DNA from: Euryodendron excelsum
Lineage: Eukaryota; Streptophyta; Magnoliopsida; Ericales; Pentaphylacaceae
Assembly (NCBI GenBank): GCA_033060915.1
Contig: CM065398.1
Coordinates: 4,037,001 to 4,101,000 of the forward strand
Direction of reading: 5' to 3'
Length of the DNA: 64,000 bases
The translations under genes and the position numbers were made by a program. Positions 55,201 to 64,000 of this stretch are shown here, one piece after another (position 1 is the stretch's first letter; the number at the start of each line of letters is the position of its first letter). A model generated the notes under the pieces. It saw nothing but the letters and a program-made list of their open reading frames with translations, ran no database searches and was not told where the DNA came from.

Positions 55201-57243
55201 AATTACATCAAATGGATGCTGAGTATGAACTTCTTAATGGTGAACTTAAAGAAGTATTTATATGCTCCAACCTAATGGATATGAAATTATAGGAAAACAG
55301 ATAGCTGTCCCCAGTGATGGCATAAGAGAGGGCTGCCGAGATGCAATTCTTTGTGTAAACTTCAGTTATGCCAAAATCTATAGTTATTTGCACAATATGC
55401 CATATGTAGACATTGCCAAAATAGGAAACAAAAATAAAAATCTAAATAGGGAACAACATAAAATAATATAAAATTTCTAAACAAAATAAAACCCTAATTA
55501 TTAGGACGATCCCCATCAAGATATGGTCTGATACCATTTTGTAAAGCTATCCTACCATATGGTTTTGTTCCAAATAGTTTTGTCCATTGTAAGTATCTTT
55601 TGATTATCAGGCTCAAACTCCAACCAGGTTGAAGGTACGATTTGTGCATGTCACTTAATTGGAAACATCCTTTGGACTCTGCTATCGTTGCCAACTGCTA
55701 ACTACACAACATGCTTGGACACAATAGACTGGTAACAAAAAAAAAAAAAATTGAATAAAATAAATACGACCTAATAATTTCTCTCACGCTGTAAGAACAT
55801 ACGACCTAATAATTTCTTTTTAGTTCAGTTTCTTAATTTCTCCATTTTGGCCCTCTATTGCAGTGGTTCCCATCTTGAAAGTCCTACTGTGGAAACTCAC
55901 TAAGTTTCTAGGTATGTAAGAATACTTCTGTTTCCTATGCTTCACAAGCCTTTTTTTGACTTGATACTGCATGCAGTTCCAGGATTCAAGCTGATATATG
56001 ATAAAAAGTTGATGGATATCCAAGCCATGGAACTGGTGAAGCTTTTGTGGGATCAGGTTCTGTTACTGGATGACTCAAAAATTGGGGAGTTAATCAGGAC
56101 TCCTTCTCGATTATTGTTTACTGCTGCTGAGTTGGGCATTGTGGAGTTCATAACTTTGCTTATTCGGTCCTATCCCGATCTAATCTGGAAAGTTGATGAC
56201 CAAAGTCGAAGCATATTTCATGTTGCAGTGGCACATCGGCAGGACAAGATTTTCAACCTCATATATGATATAGGTGCTCTAAAGGATTTGATTGCAGCTT
56301 ACAAGGATGAAAACAATATTAACATGCTCCATTTGGCTGCAAAGCTAGCTCCCTCAAGTCGACTCAAAACTGATTCAGGTGCGGCTTTGCAACTGCGAAG
56401 AGAGCTGCGATGGTTCAAGGTATACTTCACTCTGTCTGCTATAGTGTACATTTCAAAGAAAGAAAAATGCTAACTAAAATTTATTTACCTAATTTTTTTC
56501 TTTTTTGTGCTTGGGTCTCTATATATACCTATTTTCCCTGCTAAAGCTAAAACAATAAAATTATCCTTATTTTGAAAGAACAATGTGCTTCGTTGGTCTC
56601 AAACTTTAATGTCTTCTCATGATTGCAGGAAGTGGAAAAGATTGTCCAACCTCTGTATACAGAAATGAAAGACGTGGAGGGAAGGACACCTCAGATTCTA
56701 TTTACGGAGGAGCACAAGGGGTTAGTCTGTGAAGGGGAGAAGTGGATGAAAGATACTGCTTCGTCATGCATGGTTGTTGCAACACTTATTGCAACAGTGA
56801 TGTTTGCGGCTGCCTTCACTGTCCCAGGTGGCAACAATAACGACACTGGCAGGCCTACTTTTATATCAAAAAGGTCATTCATGGTTTTTGCAATCTCAGA
56901 TGCGCTAGCATTATTCTCATCTGCCACTTCCATACTGATGTTCCTATCCATTCTCACATCGCGTTATGCTGAAGAAGATTTTCTCGACTCATTACCTAAC
57001 AGGCTAATAATAGGGCTTGCGACCCTCTTTATCTCAATTGCCACCATGATGATATCCTTTTGTGCCACTCTTTTTATTGTTCTTGGACAGAGATTCGCGT
57101 GGGCTGCTATTCCAATGGCCGTAGTAGCTTGCATTCCTGTAACATTGTTTGGTTTTTTACAATTTCCCCTTTTCGTTGATATGGTCAGTCATACATGTAG
57201 GTCTAGTAGTATCTTCCGTCCAAGAAATCATTTATTGTACTAG
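43196..57243 (+). CDS. Gene B: ankyrin-repeat PGG-domain membrane protein, tandem paralogue of gene A
   Basis: Predicted coding exons: 43196-43700, 45304-45783, 46220-46369, 49123-49191, 55864-55911, 55977-56419, 56629-57243 (stop TAG). The joined frame is 2307 nt, 769 residues, with intron phases identical to gene A. Domain order is the same: Ser/Thr-rich N-terminus (1-168), ankyrin blocks (about 175-378 and 425-556), PGG domain (VPGG at 630-633) and four membrane helices. The N-terminal exon matches gene A at about 69 percent of residues, the last exon at about 95 percent. The family suggests a membrane-anchored role in stress or defence signalling. No frame damage, but intron 4 is swollen to 6.7 kb by transposons. 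Confidence 0.87.
44207..44233 (+). repeat. Poly(C) tract of 27 bases
   Basis: An uninterrupted C run in intron 1. The matching place in gene A is TTTTTTTTGGTTCG (about 990), so it arose in gene B, or the run length is an assembly artefact. Confidence 0.85.
44381..44671 (-). mobile_element. Poly(A)-type retroposon with 16-bp target duplication and internal direct repeats
   Basis: Flanked by AACATTTTAAGTGTTT at 44365-44380 and 44672-44687; gene A has this site once and empty (about 1143). A T-rich run on the left is the A tail of a minus-strand copy. A segment of about 75 bp (CAGACCAAACCAAACTAACC ... CAGAAGTTCCCAATGTG) occurs twice, from about 44407 and 44591, around a GC-rich centre. No protein. 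The repeat-centre-repeat design is unlike an ordinary SINE. Confidence 0.8.
45304..45783 (+). CDS. Gene B exon 2: ankyrin repeats
   Basis: 480 nt, acceptor TTTTTGCAG, donor G|GTCAGT, same phases as gene A. Ankyrin motifs ETALHIAAGARHARFVGELV and NTALCFAAASGVRAIAEVM are intact. Confidence 0.86.
46220..46369 (+). CDS. Gene B exon 3: ankyrin repeat
   Basis: 150 nt from GACCAG to TCAT|GTTGGT. Encodes DVALDIIQRHPALATARD and GDTALHILARKP. The donor GTTGGT is weak; TTG|GTAACC four bases downstream looks stronger but would break the frame into exon 4. Confidence 0.72.
47069..47159 (+). other. Possible alternative terminal exon of gene B
   Basis: Counterpart of 4043-4172: in frame after the AG|GTGCCT donor, R-A-E-L-Q-R-K-S-G-E-F, with the stop about 13 codons earlier than in gene A. 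Confidence 0.2.
49123..49191 (+). CDS. Gene B exon 4: short linker exon
   Basis: 69 nt, 9 nt shorter than in gene A by loss of three codons, phase 1 at both ends. Encodes C-L-H-L-E-P-S-L-S-S-Y-T-S-R-G-K-P-A-Y-S-I-L-Q. Donor CAAG|GTGCTC. Confidence 0.7.
49195..49232 (+). repeat. (CT)n microsatellite next to the exon 4 donor
   Basis: About 18 CT units start four bases after the exon. A GTG remains between donor and tract, unlike gene A, where the tract forms the donor itself. Confidence 0.93.
49618..54342 (-). mobile_element. Decayed Ty1/copia retrotransposon in gene B intron 4
   Basis: Minus strand, from right to left: LTR (54166-54342) with an initiator-Met type primer site beside it (complement GCTCTAATACCA at 54153-54164); gag piece FLIGLNMKYDPTRVQILGQY and YACVQQEE (about 53.0-53.1 kb); protease LWKTDSGAADYTTGS (about 52.55 kb); integrase end FGCVCFVHTPQHSRGKLD and KYVFIGYSITQKEYKCYNP (about 51.4-51.5 kb); RT and RNase H pieces (DIGVGDHIGNEKYQIIVEKL, HLDVVKWILRYLKF, GPMKLYYDN; 49.83-50.37 kb). 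The left LTR is missing; the sequence ends at the polypurine site (complement TAACACTCCCGTC). Many stops and shifts. Confidence 0.84.
54166..54342 (-). repeat. 5' LTR of the gene B copia element
   Basis: About 177 bp, related to the LTR at 7814-7973 (shared GTTAAATTT, GATGAAGAAGAAAA, GAGAGAAACCAAAAT). On the minus strand it ends ...AAATTTAAC directly before TTGGTATTAGAGC. Confidence 0.7.
55150..55310 (+). pseudogene. copia reverse transcriptase fragment
   Basis: Plus-strand residues SVALEDLKLHQMDAE, LLNGELKE and, in a shifted frame, MLQPNGYEIIGKQ are the copia RT start region. A sequence resembling 9285-9350 in inverse orientation (complement of TATTTAGATTTTTATTTTTG) lies just to the right, perhaps part of its LTR. 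Confidence 0.7.
55864..55911 (+). CDS. Gene B exon 5: 48-nt micro-exon
   Basis: Acceptor CTATTGCAG, donor CTAG|GTATGT. Encodes V-P-I-L-K-V-L-L-W-K-L-T-K-F-L, with three changes relative to gene A. Confidence 0.75.
55977..56419 (+). CDS. Gene B exon 6: C-terminal ankyrin block
   Basis: 443 nt, same boundaries as in gene A (TGCATGCAG acceptor; FK|GTATAC donor). Motifs TPSRLLFTAAELGIVEFIT, RSIFHVAVAHRQDKIFNLIY and NMLHLAAKLAPSSRL are intact. Confidence 0.88.
56629..57243 (+). CDS. Gene B exon 7: PGG domain and four membrane helices
   Basis: Same length as in gene A. EGEKWMKDTASSCMVVATLI, VPGG and SRYAEEDFLDSLPNRLIIGL are unchanged. Notable changes are R-to-C before EGEKW and R-to-W in GQRFA(R/W)AA between helices 3 and 4. 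Confidence 0.9.
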   Translation, partial: EVEKIVQPLYTEMKDVEGRTPQILFTEEHKGLVCEGEKWMKDTASSCMVVATLIATVMFAAAFTVPGGNNNDTGRPTFISKRSFMVFAISDALALFSSATSILMFLSILTSRYAEEDFLDSLPNRLIIGLATLFISIATMMISFCATLFIVLGQRFAWAAIPMAVVACIPVTLFGFLQFPLFVDMVSHTCRSSSIFRPRNHLLY

Positions 57244-58540
57244 ATATATAATGGCAGAGTGCAAGTGAACGTTGAAAAGTTAAGATAGAACATTTTGTTC
57301 AGGTGCATGGACTACTTGAGACTTTATAAATGGTTTTCTATATAATACCATTTTCTTCTAAATTTCTGTATCTTTATCCTGTATAATCACCAAACCGAAT
57401 GCACCGTTGAAATGATTCCATGAAGATACAAAATGGAGATCTAAGAGTTGGGGCAAAAGAGGACATGAACATAGCTTCGGTAGGAGAAACGAATAGATCA
57501 ATACGTATTTTACTCTTATTGTTGCATTTACATGCGCGCGCGCACGTGAAAATCCACATGGACAGTGGATGATTTAGGCTGCCATCTCCTTATGGGCAGC
57601 AAGAGATTATTTATTAGACATTAATTGCTATAACCATCCAGCTAGCGTTAGGATTTGGATTCTGAGGCTGCCAGTTACATTTATAGAGAAAAGTGCATTT
57701 CTTGCTGGAGAAAAGTGCTATTTAAATTTATGGAGAGATGCAGCAGGAGGCTGCAGGGCATGAAGACATTAAAGATGAGATGACAGTTGTAACTTCAATT
57801 TTTGGTAGTGCCCCTAGAAAGATCAGAGTTATAGTGGTAGGTACCTGTAAAGAATTGAAACATGACAATGGTATGATAATACGATAGGATGATAATGCTG
57901 CAATTATCATTCATCAAGAAGGAAATTCAAAAATAACTTGAGTTTTTAGTGCGATTGCCCAGGAATTGGGATAGCTAAATTTTACTAAAATAATTTTATT
58001 ACCTCCAGTTAAATTTTACTAAAATAGTTTCATTGGTTCCGAGGTATTATAGTCTATTTTAAATATAAAATGAAACCATGATATGGTTATAGTAGGGTAT
58101 TGGAAAGAAATAGATTATTAAGATTAATTAGTAGATTGTGTCTTAGGCAAATATCTTTAATAGTTCACATAAGTTTATCAAATCGAGCTCATAACTTAAT
58201 GAGCTTTAAAATGTATTAAAGTTGGCTTGTACACATAACGAGTCAATCTCAAATGAGCCAAATCTGAATCGAACTCAAATAGCTTGATTTGTTTCACCAC
58301 AAAAGAATTTTTACGAGAAAATTCAGAAGTAGACACAAAGTCGTTAATGATATAAGAACACTTTTGATTTTGATAAAGCAACGTCTTAAGAGCTAATTAA
58401 CCAGTTGTTGCCCGCGTTTCTACTTTCTAACTACATCAGAGAAACTTCACCAATGTCGGAGGGAGCATCACCACCAAGTGTGTCAGTCAACACCACCCTA
58501 GCTAGCTATGTCTACACTATCAAATTGCAGTAAAAATCTT
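57244..58540. other. 3' flank of gene B
   Basis: 57244 to about 57790 aligns with 12090-12420 (TTGAGACTTT, CTGAGGCTGCCAGTT, GGGCATGAAGAC), then homology stops and resumes only near 62.41 kb. A short (GC)n run (ATGCGCGCGCGCACGTG) lies near 57534. No gene recognised. Confidence 0.55.
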
Positions 58541-58542
58541 TA

Positions 58543-58765
58543 GGATTTGTTTGATTTCTATTTTTTGTTTCTATTTTTTGATTTTTTTAAAATAAAAAAA
58601 TATTAAAATAGGTATATTTTTTAATTTTAAAACATTGGTCTGGTACTGTTAACAGAACAGTAATTGATAAATACCATCATCAGACCATAAAAAATAAAAA
58701 ATAAAAAAAACATACATATAATATACAATAAAAAATAAAAATTGACAACACTTTCAAACGAACCC
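58543..58765. mobile_element. Tourist-like (PIF/Harbinger) MITE
   Basis: Ends GGATTTGTTTGATTTC and (complement) GGGTTCGTTTGAAAG, TTA on both sides (58540-58542 and 58766-58768), 223 bp, AT-rich interior with mirrored ATTTTTTATTTTT tracts. Confidence 0.78.
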
Positions 58766-58768
58766 TTA

Positions 58769-60660
58769 ACTTCTTTCTAAATTGTCTACTTTTTCATTAT
58801 TAACACTTAGGTGTTGACGTTGACGTGATCTGGTTATCGATTTATTTATTTATTTATTGAGAGTATTCATTGAAGACGACGGGACAAAAACATTTCTAAA
58901 ATAATATGATACCTTTACGGGTTTTTAATTTTTACAACAGGATTATTCCGATCGGACACATCATTTGATATGAACATTCAACAAAAAGAACATATAAGAA
59001 AAAGACGAAGAAAAGAAAAGAAAAAAATTGTGGCAGTTAGGTAAACTCCTTGCTGCTATTACTGGACTCCTTAATTGGTTTAGGGTAGGGGACTTGTGCG
59101 TCAGTGTTGCGTAGAAAGAAATACAAATAAATGACCCGACCAAACTTTCCCTAGTGGTGGAACCCATCCACTTGAATTTTCTCCCACACCACTTTTATAT
59201 GCAATGTTAAAGGTGCGTTGACGAGCATGGTTTCCCAGCTTTCATCTCAAATGAACATTGGATTTTTTGTAATTAATCATAACCATTGTGCAAAAATGGC
59301 AAAAGAAAAGAAAAAGGTTTGGCAAAACCTTGGTGGTTTAGAAATAAGCTCTGAACCCTTTGCAGCAGGGATCATAGTTCATGCTTTCATGGAACCCAAA
59401 ACTAACTATTTTAGAGATTTTTATTTTTTTTCTCTAAGAACAAATGTGAAAAGAGGCGACCAGCGCTGTGGAATGTTTGATTTGAGCCATAACTGATGTC
59501 AGGAAGACGAGCTCGACACTGCAGCACTACCAAGAAGGCGAGCTCAACAACGCAGCACAACCAAAAATCAAGTAGACAAACAAGTGGCCTACTTGAATCG
59601 CAAAGCTCAAAGGAGTGCTAATATGCCTGAAACCTAAAATTTTCTCTAGTCAAACCATATGAAAGTAGCCCACTTACTACTAGGCTAGCACCTTCAATGG
59701 TCCTATTTTGGAGTAAATAAGCCCTCGTGTGTGGCTTTTGGTAAGTGGTAGCCGGTGGTAATGAGAATTTTTCGAAAATTTTCAGGTCAATTACATACAT
59801 GCAGTTTTGTAACCTTTGAAAACAGTCCAGTAAGTGTATATATAGCACTATTATTTTTAGACTAATACTTTAGTTGTTATTTTTGCACTCTGTCTATTTG
59901 ATGAGCACGGTAAAGTCAAAGGATATTGCTAAGGACAGTGGGCTGTCCAGTCACTATCCGTAGCATGCCTCAAGGTCAAAATCAGAGTGACAGTAATACT
60001 GTATATTACTGTATCACTAAAACTTTGTCTTGTAATTAATCTCAGCTATTTGAAAATAGAAAAAAAGATACTTTTTTTTTGTTTATTCACGAAAAAAAAT
60101 TACAAAAAGGATCGAAATTAAAAAGAAAATTTAGAGAAAAAGAGTTTAAATCTGACCTCCTTAATATAAATTAAAAATTCTGACCAACTGAACTAGCTTT
60201 ATTTGATTTGAAAAAAGATATTTAGTAAAAGATTTTGAACCCTTTCATAAACTAAACCATGCAAGAACAAGTTAGTGGGTATACTTAAGAACTAACCCTT
60301 CACGCACCCTATAGTAAATTAAAAATATATAATTTCAACATGTCCGACCACACAATTGTTTATTTTTTATGTTTTTTTTATCTCTATCAGTGTTCAAATC
60401 TTCAACCGATTAATTTGTTGAAGGTCACTGCTTTAATAAATTATATAAATTTTATGCATTATATAAATGATAGTTAATCAAAAGAGAATATAAGAATAGA
60501 TCAAACTTAATATTTCATACTTAGCATAAGCTCCAACCACCTCTCGTGGTTGCCTTATAACTGCTTTTACATTGTAGTTGTGAAATGGGTATAATCAAGT
60601 TGGTCCACATGAATTCAGTTCATCACACATATTTTCTACATCCTTTGACAAGGGGACCAT
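58769..60660. other. Intergenic sequence, nothing recognised
   Basis: A tandem-like pair GAAGACGAGCTCGACACTGC / GAAGGCGAGCTCAACAACGC occurs at about 59503-59560. A frame of 92 codons at 59218-59496 has no recognisable homology. Otherwise AT-rich spacer. Confidence 0.4.
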
Positions 60661-60664
60661 TTTT

Positions 60665-61215
60665 CATAGTTGCTAAAATACTCATTTAGGAAGCTACAAA
60701 ACTCGCTTTGAAATTTTGAAAAACGTTCTAAAAGAGTCGAAGAAATTTTTTAGAAATTCATAGAAAACAATTAGGATACATTTGAAATAATTTACGAAAA
60801 TACTTGGGAAATTAAGGAAACACATAGGCAAAAACTTGATGTATTAATTTTTATATATTTTTTTCCTCAATTTCTAAATAAATATTTATAGAATTATTCG
60901 TGTAAGTTTTTATTAAATTTTTCAATGATTTTTTCTAAATTTGTTAAAGATTTTTTTAAAATTCTAATAAACCTTCTTAATAAGATTTTTATTAAATTTT
61001 TTTGTTTTTCAATTCTTATTTTCTCAATATTTCTTCTCTGTATTTTTCACTTCTATTTTTCCGCACGTTTCCTCGTTCGCTTCTTATTTTATACCTATGC
61101 CGTTTTTTTTCTTTCCACTTCATTTCTGTCAATGTCAAAAAAAAAAACCCGGATGATAAGCCAGCTTTCTTGATGGCCCTGGCGCGTTTGTCTTATATGA
61201 TCATTACAAGTGCTA
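60665..61215. repeat. AT-rich inverted-repeat family (GAAAC-type), copy 2
   Basis: Begins CATAGTTGCTAAAATAC like the copy at 20.98 kb. The right half (TTATTAAATTTTTCAATG, AATAAGATTTTTATTAAA, CCGCACGTTTCCTCG) is the complement of motifs in that copy. No coding capacity. Confidence 0.48.
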
Positions 61216-62059
61216 AGTGAAAACGCTTGGTAATTAAAAAAAATTTCAGAGTTTTCAAGTCAATTACACGCGGTGCAGAAACCCTCCATTTAATGGAAAA
61301 AGAAAGTTAGCAGAAGGCTTTGAACCTTTCCATACCCTGAGCCCTTCCAGAATAAAATTGCGCGGGTAGAGGTAACATCTGAACCCTTCAACGGTAGGGT
61401 TCGTTGAAACCCGGGCCAAAATAAAAGTAGTATTTAAAAACAAATATGTCACTTATGGAATTTTTTTCCCCCAAGGTGTGAGGCTTTCAATTATTAATAG
61501 AGGTGCATGTTTTTCATCTATAATAAAAGAATAATAATTTTTATTTAAAAAACAATTTAAGAAAAAAAATATTTTTAACGTATTACTTTGTCAACAGACT
61601 TCATACTGGAAGATATTTTTCTCCATGATAGACTTCCTAACCTTTAGAAAGGTGATTGGAATGTAAGTTTTTGGAACACTTCACTAGAAATTTTATCAAT
61701 TTTGGTACACTGGTATTTTATTTTATTTTTTTTACAACTTTAGAAATCATTTGAAGTTATCATTTACCTTATATACAATTTCTTTTTAGTTTGAAAGTAA
61801 TTTTCAAAACAACTAGTTAAATACCTGGTGCTTATTAATCCCATAAATTCAATAGTTGCATTAGTCACGAATTAATATTTTTTTTGGCAGTTAACGCCAT
61901 GGCGTCCGCTTCACAATTACTCCCATATTATCAGTGGGCCAAAGACACCGGTTTAGAAGAATTAATATGAAATAAGTCTTGTAAATAGAAAATGAACATG
62001 CTATTTTTTTTTAAAAACAATAGTCCTTTCAAGGAAAATACTAGTAATCTCATTCCTTA

Positions 62060-62105
<46 letters not shown>

Positions 62106-62410
62106 TTTTAATTTTTTTACTCTAGACACAAGTGAATAGATTCAATGTATATTTACTAATGTGGGCCTTACAACTTTTTGCATAAGAGATAAAAAGGATA
62201 GAAATTTCTTTCAATTCGGATGATTACTACGCCCTATGTATGTGACAGTACACCAAACTATTATGTATTAAAATTGTATTATTAATCTACTTTTAAATAA
62301 TACAATTAAAACTATGTACATGGCACTACCAATCATGAGATTACTTATCCGCAAAAGATAAATAAAAAACCCTTGTTTTGTAGGTAGTAGTTGTCCCTTT
62401 TTAGTAGTGT
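61216..62410. other. Intergenic sequence with a microsatellite
   Basis: Nothing gene-like. A compound (CA)n(TA)n microsatellite lies at 62060-62105. Confidence 0.6.
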
Positions 62411-62765
62411 ATATAATAACCTTGTTTATTGTGCAATATGTTTTCGCAGTCAAATATTTGTTATTTTAAGCGAACTATTTACTCCTGTGTGACTCTATAG
62501 CTGTAATTCGCATCAACGCTTCATGAGTTTGTTTGGGGAAATGTGGAAGCTGTTAATTAATGTCCATCAAAGCCAAAGCCTTGTTACTCTGAAGTCCAAA
62601 GGTGTAGAGCAGGAGATATCTTACAAACATCCCTGGCTGGCTGTTTGTGCCCTTGAAAGCCAAAATAGTGTTGCATTTTCGGGAATTCAAGACACTAAAT
62701 CTATCAAGCATACCGAAACATCCCAACCTGTTTATGCCCGTGAAAGTCTAAATGCTGTTCTCCTT
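62411..62765 (+). repeat. Displaced remainder of the duplicated 3' flank
   Basis: TGCAATATGTT-TTCGCAGTCAA and then TAAGCGAACT match 12585-12620 (TGCAATATGTTCTCACAGTC, TAAGTGAACC). ACCGAAACATCCCAACCTGT matches TTGAAACATCCTAAGCTGT at about 12690. An open frame of 124 codons (62523-62897) overlaps it; I do not recognise its product. Confidence 0.5.
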
Positions 62766-62943
62766 ACCGGAAAACAAGAGCTGAGAAAGACAATGAAGCC
62801 GAACTGTGGAATATCCAATACAACCATTAGTTTTAGATGTTCTCAAACCATATTTATCTATGAAACTTACAGAAGCTGCAAACAGCCTGAATGGTAGGCT
62901 TCTAAACACGTGTTAGCTGTTTCTTATATTTCTCATTAATTTT

Positions 62944-63100
62944 AGGGTGAATTTCAGCCAGACCCTCTATGGTTTGAAATATCAACAGCCAAACCTCCTT
63001 AGTTTTAAAAATAGACAGTTAAACCCCTATAGAAATATTTCGTGAGGTATATTTTTTTTTTGACCATATTGATCATATAAAAGACATTTATGCCCTCACA

Positions 63101-63159
<59 letters not shown>

Positions 63160-63815
63160 ATTGTAAAAATAAACAACAAAATAATTTACACAATCAAATT
63201 TTATTAAACAAAAATATCCTATTATTAGAAAAAACAAATATCATTAAACAAAAATTACATATTACGAAAAACGTAAAAAGTTCTAAAAAAATATTTTTTT
63301 AAAACAAAGACACATATTAAACACTGAAACACAACAGAGAGATAAAAAAAACTCAAAATATTTTTTTTAAAACAAAACAACAATGTAAATCCTAACATAA
63401 AAAGTAGTTTAATGCAATTATATTAATTATATAGGTGAGGGACCCACCCAAATTGGGTGATTTTTGCTGAAATCCACCCAATTTATTTCTTTTTATTGAC
63501 AAAAACCACTCAATTTGGGTGGATTCCTCACCTATATAATTAATATAATTGCATTAAACTACTTTTTATGTTATGATTTACATTGTTGTTTTGTTTTAAA
63601 AAAAATATTTGAGTTTTTTTTTTGTTTTGCTGTTGTGTTTCAATGTTTAATGTGTCTTTGTTAAAAAAAAAAAAAAATTTTTAGAACTTTTTACATTTTT
63701 CGTAATATATAATTTTTGTTTAATGATATTATTTTTTCTAATAATAAGATATTTTTGTTTAATAAAATTTAATTGTGTAAATTATTTTGTTAGTTATTTT
63801 TACAAAGTGTGTGTA

Positions 63816-63866
<51 letters not shown>

Positions 63867-64000
63867 TGTGTGTGTGTGTGTAAGGACATAAATATCTTTT
63901 ATATGGTTAATATTGTCAAAAAAAGAATATACCTTACGAAATATTTCTACAAGGGGTCTAACTACCTATTTTTAAAATCAAAGAGTTTGACTGTCGATAT
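62944..64000. mobile_element. Large foldback element (about 1.1-kb palindrome), cut by the window edge
   Basis: The arms mirror each other about 63483-63488: ATAGGTGAGG at 63431 against CCTCACCTAT at 63526, GTAGTTTAATGCAATTATAT against its complement, and (CT)n(CA)n at 63100-63160 against (GT)n(GA)n at 63812-63880. The outer left end is AGGGTGAATTTCAGCCAGACC; by symmetry the right end lies some 20-40 bp past the window. No protein. Long terminal inverted repeats suggest a Mutator-like foldback, not proven without the second end. Confidence 0.82.

Noticed and set aside
59218..59496. 92-codon frame starting at GTG/ATG with MVSQLSSQMN
   Set aside because: No known motif, no exon support and a low-complexity Phe-rich tail; cannot be supported as a gene.
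62523..62897. 124-codon frame as a possible gene
   Set aside because: No recognisable domain or splice context, and part of it matches non-coding 3' flank of gene A; recorded only as duplicated flank.
1..64000. CRISPR array or bacterial defence system
   Set aside because: No regularly spaced identical repeats with unique spacers; the DNA is plant nuclear, and all tandem repeats seen are microsatellites, minisatellites or LTR subrepeats.

Overview
The window is nuclear DNA from a flowering plant, most likely a woody eudicot. Evidence: intron-rich genes with GT-AG splice sites, AT-rich introns, and a dense load of plant-type transposable elements (Ty1/copia, very long LTRs, hAT, Mutator-like foldbacks, Tourist-like MITEs, tRNA-type SINEs). 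No bacterial or organellar gene organisation is seen. The species cannot be named from the sequence alone.

The only apparently functional genes are two plus-strand paralogues in direct tandem. Gene A (coding 14-12089, 773 aa predicted) and gene B (coding 43196-57243, 769 aa predicted) each have seven coding exons with matching phases. Both encode a Ser/Thr-rich N-terminal region, ankyrin repeats and a C-terminal PGG domain with four membrane helices (the ITN1/ACD6-like class of plant membrane ankyrin proteins). Homology continues through introns and 3' flanks, so this is a segmental tandem duplication. The 5' leader of gene A lies left of the window; a candidate promoter and leader for gene B lie at about 40.65-40.87 kb. 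The membrane domain is nearly invariant between copies, while the N-terminal exon has diverged strongly.

After the duplication each copy took its own insertions. Gene A holds three members of one inverted-repeat family (3.2, 8.4 and 9.8 kb), a Mutator-like foldback with a perfect 9-bp target duplication (4.3 kb) and a copia fragment (7.8 kb). Gene B holds a poly(A)-type retroposon (44.4 kb), a larger decayed copia element on the minus strand (49.6-54.3 kb) and a copia RT relic (55.2 kb). Paralogous empty sites exist for several of these.

The 28-kb interval between the genes (about 12.8-40.6 kb) is a transposon graveyard. In order it holds a minisatellite; minus-strand copia-RT and LINE zf-RVT/RNase H relics; an unclassified AT-rich stretch; a non-autonomous hAT-like element (21.7-22.5 kb); a decayed copia element (22.5-35.3 kb) interrupted by two very long LTR-type insertions in opposite orientations (24979-28539 and 29936-33008); and a decayed hAT transposase gene (35.6-40.2 kb) interrupted by a 1.95-kb LTR-type composite and a SINE. 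Several nesting events are resolved by target duplications and by reading frame resuming after the insert.

Right of gene B are a Tourist-like MITE (58.5 kb), a second member of an AT-rich repeat family seen at 21 kb, a displaced piece of the duplicated 3' flank (62.4-62.8 kb), and a palindrome of about 1 kb whose arms carry mirrored CT/CA microsatellites and which runs off the right edge. No CRISPR array, rRNA or intact tRNA gene was seen.
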